From positions 124,001 through 188,000 of the forward strand of contig CAWICQ010000010.1 of assembly GCA_963834755.1 (NCBI GenBank): 64,000 bases of DNA. Reading direction: 5' to 3'. The notes beneath the pieces were generated by a model, which was not told the DNA's origin, did not search any database, and saw only the letters and a list, made by a program, of their open reading frames with translations. This document shows, piece by piece, positions 57,476 to 64,000 of this stretch. The DNA comes from Dokdonella_A sp963834755 (GTDB taxonomy: Bacteria > Pseudomonadota > Gammaproteobacteria > Xanthomonadales > Rhodanobacteraceae). Positions within the stretch are counted from its first letter, which is position 1. Each line of letters starts with the position of its first letter. The position numbers and the translations under genes were made by a program.

Positions 57476-57697
57476 ATGCGCACGTCCATATTGGTTAGAC
57501 GAGATTCCGGTTTGGCCTCGTACCTGATTGGCAATGACGTTTATAAGATTCTGTCCTCGATCGAGGGGGTTTCCGTACCCGTGGTGGATCGCCAGTACAT
57601 CGATCGCGCCGATCTCAGCTACGAGTCGAATGATGCGGGCCGAAATCTTGATCAGATCGACCGAATGCTCCGGGCAAAGGGCATGTACCGCCTGTGA
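57476..57697 (+). CDS. Small protein of unknown function (paralog of the gene at 63222)
   Basis: The 73-residue protein MRTSILVRRDSGLASYLIGN ends with LSSIEGVSVPVVDRQYIDRA, then DLSYE and QIDRMLRAKGMYRL. The order fits a small alpha-beta domain of the ferredoxin/HMA type: helix, GV turn, strand, strand, helix. There is no CxxC metal site. It shares IxGVxxVxVxxQxIDRxxLSxE, QID and LxAKGMxR with the protein at 63222-63467. GGAG precedes the ATG. The conserved DR and AKGM motifs suggest a real function, not recognisable from known families. Confidence 0.6.
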   Translation: MRTSILVRRDSGLASYLIGNDVYKILSSIEGVSVPVVDRQYIDRADLSYESNDAGRNLDQIDRMLRAKGMYRL

Positions 57698-57883
57698 TTC
57701 AAGATCTGGCAGGGCAGACAGCGGAGGCGACCCGGAATGCGGCGATGACCGTGCACACGGACAGCCGTTATCCTGGAATTCCTCGCTTTTTTCCAATGTG
57801 CCCTAACGAACAGACCCGTCCCCCTTCGCCGGCTAGCGTCGCAGCGTTGACGATGTAACTCTGGCGCACGAGGGTCCCATCCC

Positions 57884-58411
57884 ATGCGAGAAACGAAAGC
57901 GAACGATCTTGCACGGAACGTTGGGCCAACGTCCGGGGGCCCGCGCCCCGAACCGAGAATTGGTGGGCGCTCGAGTGCGGGGGCTAGGCCAGCGATTGCT
58001 GCTCCTGAGCCAGCGAGCACTCTTCCTACCTTGAAGGCGCTTATCTCGAATCACAGGATGCTTCTTGCCAACATCAGGCGTAGCAACGAGATGCTCGAGA
58101 ATGACAACGCGCGTATGGAAGAGGAACTCACGGTACGACGAGAACTGGTGCCGCTCAGCGCGGCGGGTGACGAGAATACGTCGCCTGCCAGCGGCAGTGT
58201 GAAAGCCAAACTCGTGTGGATCGAGAACTATATCTATGGCACGTTGGCCCAAACGCTATGGGCGCTCAATGCGCGCGCGGAGCAGCTCGAAGAGCAGGTC
58301 ACGTCGGCCGATCAGCAACAGCAAACACATCGTCTGCTACAGATGACGCACGCTGCGTATGACCAGCTGCGCGACCTGATGACTTGGCTGCAGGGCAATG
58401 CCCATGACTAG
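57884..58411 (+). CDS. Coiled-coil protein of unknown function
   Basis: The 175-residue protein has a disordered Pro/Arg/Ala-rich first ~45 residues, then helices LKALISNHRMLLANIRRSNE, MLENDNARMEEELTVRREL, and later AQTLWALNARAEQLEEQVTS and QLRDLMTWLQGN. No membrane segment or signal peptide exists. A GAGGG site precedes the ATG. It lies between the first small-protein gene and a diguanylate cyclase; no family is recognised. Confidence 0.6.
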   Translation: MRETKANDLARNVGPTSGGPRPEPRIGGRSSAGARPAIAAPEPASTLPTLKALISNHRMLLANIRRSNEMLENDNARMEEELTVRRELVPLSAAGDENTSPASGSVKAKLVWIENYIYGTLAQTLWALNARAEQLEEQVTSADQQQQTHRLLQMTHAAYDQLRDLMTWLQGNAHD

Positions 58412-58569
58412 GACGTTCATGACTAACCGGACTGCGCCCGTTGGCTAGGAATTCACTTGTGACGGCAATTCTCGCGTCGCGATGCATATAGTCGTACCCA
58501 GCTCGTTGCCCCATCGAATGAAGACCGTCGCTTCGACAAATTCCGCTATGGCGCGGCTCCGGGAGACGC

Positions 58570-59538
58570 ATGATGTTGGAACCGAACACAAAATCGCTGA
58601 GTCGAGTCGCCGCACGCGAATCGACCTCGCAAGAAATCAAGCCATGCCCCGACGCAACAGACCTCAACGGCGCGTCGGCAGACAAAAGCATACAAACCGC
58701 CTACGCGCCATCCTCGCGCAACCGCAGGGCATCGGACACGCCGGAGAACGACCAGCTTGCGCTCAGCTCCGTTGAAGAAAAACTTCGCGCGGCCGCTCGA
58801 GAAAATGCGCTCTTGAAGGCAAGGAACCGCCAACTAGCGCGAGCTCTTGCCGATGCTTCACAACGAGGAACGGCGGCACACCACCTAGCCCACCACGATG
58901 TCCTCACTGGCCTTCCGAATCGATTGCTATTGATGGCCCGGCTGCGAGACAGCATTTCCATTGCATCTACCGGTCAAAGCCAAGTGGCATTGTTGTTCAT
59001 AGATCTCGATGACTTCAAATATGTAAACGACCGCCTCGGTCATACCGTCGGCGACAAATTGCTGACGATCGTCGCCGCCCGGATTCTGGCGTCCATCCGA
59101 GCGGATGACATTGCGTGCCGCTACGGCGGCGATGAATTCGTCGTGCTCATGTCCAAGATCCGCGATGCGGCACTGGTGAGTTCTATCGCGGAAAAGATTC
59201 GGGAACGCATCGATGGATGCTATGGAATCGACGACAACCAAGTTCACATCAGCGCTTCGATAGGCTTTGCCGTCTATCCAACGCACGGCGATCACTGCGA
59301 TGCTCTGCTGAAGTATGCCGATGCCTCGATGTATCGCAGCAAGGCTGCACGCCATGGCCCCTGCGGGCTTGGCCAACCAGATAGATCAGCAATGGAACAA
59401 AACCGTTTCACCGACAACCACAGCGAACGCGCACTCCCGGAAGCCCATCCCGCCGATGCGAGGTGGCTGCCGCAACAGCTGTCTTCTTCGAACCCGCGTT
59501 CCGACGCGCGCCCGCGGCGGCGCACTGAGAAGAGTTGA
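58570..59538 (+). CDS. Soluble diguanylate cyclase (GGDEF)
   Basis: The 322-residue protein has a ~70-residue disordered N-terminus and a short coiled coil (LRAAARENALLKARNRQLAR). A complete GGDEF domain follows: AHHDVLTGLPNRLLLMARL, LFIDLDDFKYVNDRLGHTVG, RYGGDEFVVL with an intact signature, and ISASIGFAVYPTHGDHCDAL. No RxxD inhibitory site is evident before GGDEF. It should make c-di-GMP in the cytosol. The last ~50 residues are Pro/Ser/Arg-rich. Confidence 0.92.
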   Translation: MMLEPNTKSLSRVAARESTSQEIKPCPDATDLNGASADKSIQTAYAPSSRNRRASDTPENDQLALSSVEEKLRAAARENALLKARNRQLARALADASQRGTAAHHLAHHDVLTGLPNRLLLMARLRDSISIASTGQSQVALLFIDLDDFKYVNDRLGHTVGDKLLTIVAARILASIRADDIACRYGGDEFVVLMSKIRDAALVSSIAEKIRERIDGCYGIDDNQVHISASIGFAVYPTHGDHCDALLKYADASMYRSKAARHGPCGLGQPDRSAMEQNRFTDNHSERALPEAHPADARWLPQQLSSSNPRSDARPRRRTEKS

Positions 59539-59634
59539 CGCGTTCCGGCACAAAGGCTCGGAGGTTTCTGGGTCACGTATTTCCCCGGCTTTACCACTTG
59601 GGACTGCAGAGAAACGAACTCAGGATAAATTGCC

Positions 59635-60198
59635 ATGACGGAGATCTATTGCGAATTCACTCAGCGCGCCAAACCGGCTATCGACGCTTTGGGAGGCGAG
59701 CCCTTGCTTCTCGTCGACGCAGTCCGCGAGATTCGTCGAAAGATATCGGAAGTGCTTAAAGACCGAGTCGACGTGGGCATCGCCCGGACATTCCCGGCAC
59801 ACGGGAACCCCACTGCGGTGTTTGTGGAATTCTTCTTTGAAGAGTCGTCGATCCGAAACCAGCTTTCGAGAATGATCGAGGCGGAGGCGGAATCACATGG
59901 CGTCATGGTCCGTGTCGACCACAACACGTTGGTATTGCAGAGACGGCTGGCGGCGGTGGCCTTCGCGGCGGATCCCCGCGCCGTCGTCGCTGTCCTTCGT
60001 GGCGATCTTCCGAACGTGCCACTGACTTTCCGTGCCGCGGGCATCGACAGCGATGGAACGAGCCGATATGCCGTCATCGCTCACAATGTCAGACACATAG
60101 AAAATTTCGACGATCGACAAGTCATGGATGCCGTCGACGGAGTTCTGACACGTCGACTACAGGCACAGGGTGCTTACCGTCGCTACGCCAAGTCGTAG
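59635..60198 (+). CDS. Conserved-looking protein of unknown function
   Basis: The 187-residue protein MTEIYCEFTQRAKPAIDALG lacks a signal peptide. It has a helix LLVDAVREIRRKISEVLKDR, a strand region TAVFVEFFFEESSIRNQL, and a second half with VPLTFRAAGIDSDGTSRYAV. It ends MDAVDGVLTRRLQAQGAYRR. AGGA lies about 9 nt upstream of the ATG. The ending LxAQGAYR loosely echoes LxAKGMxR of the two small proteins. No family was recognised. It converges on the large c-di-GMP protein with a 28-nt gap. Confidence 0.6.
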   Translation: MTEIYCEFTQRAKPAIDALGGEPLLLVDAVREIRRKISEVLKDRVDVGIARTFPAHGNPTAVFVEFFFEESSIRNQLSRMIEAEAESHGVMVRVDHNTLVLQRRLAAVAFAADPRAVVAVLRGDLPNVPLTFRAAGIDSDGTSRYAVIAHNVRHIENFDDRQVMDAVDGVLTRRLQAQGAYRRYAKS

Positions 60199-60226
60199 CC
60201 GTCCGGACGCATCGCAAATGTCGATG

Positions 60227-62773
60227 TCATCCGCGTGCGTTTTGAGATTTATCAGCAAGCGCACCGTCAACGAATAGAGAACCGCGCCTGCTTATCAGGC
60301 TGCGAGAATCTGCGAACCCGGCAAGAAGTGCTGCTATATGAGCGCGCCCTCGGCATCCATGCTTGAGCACTTCCAGCGCTTGGGCCGGAGGGGTCGGTCT
60401 ACCAAAATAGAAGCCTTGGAATTGATCGCAATCGTTACTGCGCAGATAGCCGATTTGACCAACCGTTTCAACTCCTTCGGCAAGTACAGTCATGCCGAGT
60501 TGATGGGCCAGCGCAATGATGGCGTTGCAGATACCCGCGGCGCTGGCGTCGGAATTGATATCGAACACGAAGCTCCGGTCGATTTTTAGTTTGTCGATCG
60601 GAAAGCGACGCAAATAATTGAGACTCGAATAACCCGTGCCGAAATCATCCAGCGCGAGCTGGACGCCCAAAAATTTCAGCGCGCTCATCGTACTAATCAC
60701 GCGCTCAACGTTGCCTATCATTGCTCCTTCCGTCAGTTCGAGCTCGATATGCCGGGGCGGGAGTGCCCATTTCTCCAGCGTTTGACTGATCCTGTCGACA
60801 AAGTCCGGGCGCTGCAATTGAATCGACGACACATTCACTGACATACAGAAGTCTGTGGTTGCGCCGTCCAACCACGTGCGCGCCTGGGCGCATACCGATT
60901 CGAACACGAAGCTATCGACATCGGACATCAGGCCCAAGTCTTCGGCAACACCCAGAAAGCGCGCCGGCGGCAACAATCCGAACTCAGGGCTTTCCCAACG
61001 CACCAGCGCTTCGAAACCCAAAACGCGCCAGTCGCTGGCTCTGATCTGCGGTTGATAGTGCACCACGAGCTGACCATCTCGGATCGCTTTGTCGAGGGCC
61101 AACCCGAGCGTTCTTCGATCGGCTATCGCTTGCTTCTGCTCATTGCCGAATACGCAAATAGTATCCCGACCGCTTTTTTTAGCGCGTCGCATCGCGGCTT
61201 CCGCCTGACGCAACAGCTCTTGCGCCGTCGCTCCGTTTTCGGGAAAGCAGCTCACTCCGACACTACATGTGAAATGAATCTGATGCTCGCCACTACTGAT
61301 CTTTCTTTCCACGTCGGCTTTCAATGCTTCGGCGAAATTCAATTGGTCGGTTACTGCCTGGGTCTCGATCAGCACAACTGCGAATTCATCGCCGGCGATA
61401 TGCGCCACATATCCGCGGTCCCCACAAGCGGCGGTGAGTCGCGCCGCGATCGAGCGCAGCACTTCGTCACCGGCGGAATGCCCGCGAGTCTCATTGATGA
61501 CGTGAAAGCTATCGATGTCTATGTAGAGCAAGATGACTCGCTCGTGGGCCTCTGCCACATCCAACGCGTCCTGCAAGTGGTCCTTGATTAGCGAGAAGCG
61601 GGGCAGCCCCGTCGTCTGATCGTGCGTAACGCGATGTGCGAGCTCGTCCTGTGCGCGCCGACGCTCGACGATTTCTATTCCGAGTTCTGCCGCGTGCTGC
61701 CGGCTTTCCTCGTATAGCGCCAGGTTGCCGTACGCAAGGGCGATCTGCGCGGCCAGAGTAGTAGCAAACTGTTCGTCTTCATCGTCGAAATGCGCGGTAC
61801 CGAACTTGTCAGCGAAGTAGACCCACCCCGTCAGTGCCGCTGCCGAGCCCGACGGAATTGGCACGGCGAGAAGTGACGTGATTGAGGGGTGGAACTCCGG
61901 CAGCCCCAGTGTTGTGGGCGTATTTGCGTCGTGAAAAATGCGATGCGCCTTCTGCGAAGTAACCAAGGTGCCCAGGAGGCCGCTGGTGGGGTCGATGGAG
62001 GCCAACTGGTGTTCAACAGATTCGTCCATTCCGCGCGCAGCAAGATTCTTTAGGCGCGTTTCGCCAACCGCCACGATCCCCACTGCCGAGTACCTGCAAT
62101 TGAGTAAATCCTGCGAGATGCGACAGAACAACTTGAGCATCGCGTCGGGGTCGCGCTCGGACGATAAGGCGAAATCCAGTTCCAATAATGCGGCGAGACG
62201 CAGACTCAGGACTTGAAAGGCATATGCGCTCGCATCGGATTCGCTCGCCACGATGCGCCTTGCTTCAGACTGCTCGATGGATTGATCGAGCTGACGCCTC
62301 AGCCGTCTCTGCAGGCCGGTCAGTTCGTTCAAATATTCGGGCAATTTGACGCCGAGGAAACTTGGCTGAGGGGACGCGGGATCCGACAATTCGGCAGTGC
62401 GCGGTTTCGTACCGAGCGCAGCGCCCACCGCGTCGAGGATATCTTGCGGTTGCGCGGGTTTGGTCAATATGGCCGCTGCGCGACAAGATCGCGCTAATAC
62501 ACGACCTTCGCTGAGGCGGTAAGCCGCGGTATAAAAAATAACGGGCGTGCACGCGATACCCGGCTCATCGTGCAACCGGTCGCTGAATTCGGCGCCGTCC
62601 ATCTCCGGCAACAACGTCTCCGTAATGACCAGGTTCGGATGTCGGGCCCGAACGACTTCGAGCGCTTCAGCGCCATTCGAAGCTTCTAATACGGCATATC
62701 CAGCGCGGCCGAGCAGATTCGCCAGAAACTCACGGTCGCTCGCTCGATCATCGACGGTCAGTATCGTTTCCAT
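60227..62773 (-). CDS. Receiver-GAF-GGDEF-EAL protein with Glu at the phosphoacceptor position
   Basis: The ATG at 62773 follows GGGAG and gives 848 residues. The N-terminal receiver has acidic TVDDRASDREF and Lys in ILTKPAQP, but the phosphoacceptor Asp is replaced by Glu in LVITETLLPEMDG. A GAF-like domain (ALLELDFALSSERDPDAMLK to ALYEESRQ) follows, then a GGDEF domain with AGDEF instead of GGDEF. The EAL domain is intact: FEALVRWESPEF, ELELTEGAMIG, LDDFGTGYSSLNYLRRFPID, and LAEGVETVGQ. It is likely a c-di-GMP phosphodiesterase whose GGDEF may bind GTP and regulate it. Confidence 0.93.
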   Translation of the reverse strand: METILTVDDRASDREFLANLLGRAGYAVLEASNGAEALEVVRARHPNLVITETLLPEMDGAEFSDRLHDEPGIACTPVIFYTAAYRLSEGRVLARSCRAAAILTKPAQPQDILDAVGAALGTKPRTAELSDPASPQPSFLGVKLPEYLNELTGLQRRLRRQLDQSIEQSEARRIVASESDASAYAFQVLSLRLAALLELDFALSSERDPDAMLKLFCRISQDLLNCRYSAVGIVAVGETRLKNLAARGMDESVEHQLASIDPTSGLLGTLVTSQKAHRIFHDANTPTTLGLPEFHPSITSLLAVPIPSGSAAALTGWVYFADKFGTAHFDDEDEQFATTLAAQIALAYGNLALYEESRQHAAELGIEIVERRRAQDELAHRVTHDQTTGLPRFSLIKDHLQDALDVAEAHERVILLYIDIDSFHVINETRGHSAGDEVLRSIAARLTAACGDRGYVAHIAGDEFAVVLIETQAVTDQLNFAEALKADVERKISSGEHQIHFTCSVGVSCFPENGATAQELLRQAEAAMRRAKKSGRDTICVFGNEQKQAIADRRTLGLALDKAIRDGQLVVHYQPQIRASDWRVLGFEALVRWESPEFGLLPPARFLGVAEDLGLMSDVDSFVFESVCAQARTWLDGATTDFCMSVNVSSIQLQRPDFVDRISQTLEKWALPPRHIELELTEGAMIGNVERVISTMSALKFLGVQLALDDFGTGYSSLNYLRRFPIDKLKIDRSFVFDINSDASAAGICNAIIALAHQLGMTVLAEGVETVGQIGYLRSNDCDQFQGFYFGRPTPPAQALEVLKHGCRGRAHIAALLAGFADSRSLISRRGSLFVDGALADKSQNARG

Positions 62774-63221
62774 CAACAACTCCCGAACTCCGTCGCCCAA
62801 TCCGACGCCAGTCCCAAGCGGTACTCAATTGGCTGAAGGTAAACGTCGCGTCTCGCGTTGCTCGACGAAGGATGGAACTACTCACACTTTCATTCGTCGT
62901 AATGCCTGACCCCGATGACTTGTAACGCGTAAGAGACGATGTAGCGGATGTCGTTAGGCCACGCGCCTTCTACCCTTTTCTCCGCGGTCTATGGGGTGTC
63001 CGTCTACAAGTATCTATTGTTGAAGTGAATAACTCCGTACGGCACCGCACCAAGGTTTTGCGGCCATCGAGTCTGCGCACAGACTAGATCTCCCATTTGG
63101 GAGTCAGGGCGAGCCGCATTGCGGCTCGGGGGCTTTTCCTGTGGGGGATCTGTCAGAAGTTTGAACCTCCTGTTCATCGCGGCAAGCGCACACTGCATGC
63201 TGAAAACTTGGGAGTACGAGC
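62774..63221. other. 448-nt gap upstream of the second small-protein gene
   Basis: The region contains the promoter of the c-di-GMP gene and two tandem hairpins (63090-63103 and 63110-63128) but no visible gene. Composition is mixed. No tRNA, riboswitch or insertion-sequence end is evident. Confidence 0.4.
63090..63137 (+). terminator. Tandem hairpins with T-run (candidate terminator or leader structure)
   Basis: CTCCCA-TT-TGGGAG (63090-63103) is followed by CGAGCCGC-ATT-GCGGCTCG (63110-63128), then GGGGCTTTT. The second stem plus T4 resembles a Rho-independent terminator on the + strand. No + gene lies upstream, so it may belong to a leader of the small gene at 63222 or to a short RNA. Confidence 0.4.
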
Positions 63222-63467
63222 ATGCGTAGTTTCATGATGATAAAGAGGGCCTCCACCTCGGCTGAGACCTGTGTGATAGGCACAGCGGCGTTGGGCATAC
63301 TGTCGGAGGTCAGAGGCATTACTGACGTGCGCGTCGAGAATCAGCATGTCGATCGCGTGACGCTGAGCTTCGAATGGGATGGAGGGCTCTCCCACTTCGA
63401 CTCGCGCCCCAATTTTGGTCAGATCGATATCAACCTTCAGGCCAAAGGCATGCACCGCATGCAATGA
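63222..63467 (+). CDS. Small protein of unknown function (paralog of the gene at 57476)
   Basis: The 81-residue protein MRSFMMIKRASTSAETCVIG continues VRGITDVRVENQHVDRVTLS and FEWDGG, then FGQIDINLQAKGMHRMQ. It aligns with the 57476 protein over the IxGVxxVxVxxQxVDRxxLSxE core and the QIDxxLxAKGMxR tail. GGGAG precedes the ATG. Its leader ends CATGCTGAAAACTTGGGAG, similar to that of its paralog. The fold prediction is a small ferredoxin/HMA-like domain lacking metal ligands. Confidence 0.6.
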   Translation: MRSFMMIKRASTSAETCVIGTAALGILSEVRGITDVRVENQHVDRVTLSFEWDGGLSHFDSRPNFGQIDINLQAKGMHRMQ

Positions 63468-63512
63468 CGCCCACGCCACACCAACACCGATGCTTCCAGG
63501 AGCGCCATCGGA

Positions 63513-63652
63513 TCATCGGATCCCGCCCGTCAGTATGAGGAATTCCTCGTCGCCCCAGCGGGCCAGGAATCGGTTGCGCGGATGAGATTAGGCACGGACC
63601 GCGAAAGCTGGATCAGGACCTTGTCGCTGACCGGATGGCCGAACGTATCGTT
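63513..63652 (-). pseudogene. Fragment of a GGDEF-domain gene
   Basis: On the minus strand NDTFGHPVSDKVLIQLSRSV then NLIRATD is a clear piece of a diguanylate-cyclase domain. A frame change at ~63565-63570 then gives RFLARWGDEEFLILTGGIR and a stop. The N- and C-terminal portions of the domain are absent, so this is a decayed remnant of at most ~46 codons of homology. Confidence 0.75.
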
Positions 63653-63674
63653 CCAACCGTCTTCGGGAGCGTTC

Positions 63675-64000
63675 TCACTTGACGCGATAGGCTGCAATAC
63701 GCCAGTGGCCATCCGCATCGCGCATCGGCTTCACTGTTTCGGTTGCAACCGGGGCCGCAGCAAACGACGAGCGATAGATGATGACCACGTAGTCGCCATC
63801 GGGAACCCCGGGCAATTGATGCGCCGGTTGCGCGGATTCGAGCTCGCGCGTCTTCAGCGCGCCGGTCTGCTTGCGAACCTCGCCAACTGCTAGACGGCAT
63901 TGGTAGCGCATGGGGACGAGGATGCGTCGACCCTCCTTCATCACGAGAACGGGTGCGTACCAGCCCGGGAAGATGCAGTGATCTTCATCGTTCAACTCGG
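63675..64000 (-). CDS. Chimeric partial gene: SRAP-like segment joined to a DUF4019-like tail
   Basis: The reading frame enters from beyond the window end. Its first part, DEDHCIFPGWYAPVLVMKEG then RRILVPMRYQCRLA, matches SOS-response-associated peptidase (SRAP/YedK-like) proteins, in which PMRYQCR is followed by more domain. Here, from about 63890, it changes to VRKQTGALKTRELESAQPAH, LPGVPDGDYVVIIYRSSFAA and ETVKPMRDADGHWRIAAYRV, the C-terminal pattern of DUF4019 proteins. The junction looks like a recombination scar, so the gene is probably non-functional as an SRAP protein. Confidence 0.6.
   Translation of the reverse strand, partial: ELNDEDHCIFPGWYAPVLVMKEGRRILVPMRYQCRLAVGEVRKQTGALKTRELESAQPAHQLPGVPDGDYVVIIYRSSFAAAPVATETVKPMRDADGHWRIAAYRVK

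Noticed and set aside
55009..64000. Complete prophage or integrative element after tRNA-Met
   Set aside because: No integrase, phage structural gene, conjugation gene or second attachment-site copy is visible in the window.

Overview
The window is high-GC proteobacterial chromosome. Its core gene order (groES-groEL, cutA, dsbD, aroQ-accB-accC, prmA, a DUF3426 zinc-ribbon gene, fis, purH-purD, then ampE, nudC, erpA, bactofilin, hemJ, bfr-bfd and rppH) is that of Gammaproteobacteria of the order Lysobacterales (Xanthomonadales). The abundance of secreted proteins ending in a GFE-type motif suggests a Dokdonella/Rhodanobacteraceae-like member. This placement is inferred from gene content and order, not from a database search.

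Layout. 1-13.8 kb: housekeeping block on mostly one strand (GroE chaperonins under a CIRCE operator, periplasmic disulfide reduction, shikimate and fatty-acid precursors, PrmA, Fis, purine synthesis). 13.8-32.3 kb: envelope and secreted functions (TPR proteins, an MFS-acyltransferase fusion beside an MGDG-type glycosyltransferase, two parallel beta-helix exoproteins, an ECF sigma factor with a giant Ser/Thr kinase, a WYL regulator, DipZ with an exported MsrB). 32.4-40.7 kb: accessory region with many lesions. It holds a frameshifted flavin monooxygenase, a HicA-like/HTH gene pair, an ArsR-SRPBCC operon, a SymE toxin, a Thoeris anti-phage locus whose TIR gene is broken, and a frameshifted MddA-like methyltransferase. 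41-54.8 kb: an ECF42 sigma factor with its DGPF partner, a small autoregulated membrane-protein/Xre operon, then core genes and a two-component/c-di-GMP pair. 54.9-64 kb: tRNA-Met followed by a lower-GC region with a DUF3494 ice-binding-like protein, a Crp-like regulator, two paralogous small proteins, c-di-GMP enzymes, unknown genes and rearranged remnants.

Three repeat families recur: (1) a REP-like palindrome built on CTCTCCCGC/GCGGGAGAG, one copy of which lies in frame inside dsbD; (2) paired inverted arrays of GGGAATC-type words, placed between groES and groEL, accB and accC, purH and purD, and after hemJ, the accB-accC copy enclosing a broken four-helix-bundle (23S-IVP type) gene; (3) a GGTGGGCTTCAGCCC palindrome.

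At least eight apparent single-base or short indels interrupt otherwise well-conserved genes, mostly at 32-40 kb and 49-51 kb. They could be real decay or consensus-sequence errors, and re-sequencing would settle it. The most system-like accessory content is the 33.9-39.0 kb cluster: candidate HicA-like toxin pair, SymE and Thoeris. The small ferredoxin-fold-like paralogs beside c-di-GMP genes at 57-63.5 kb are the least explained genes.
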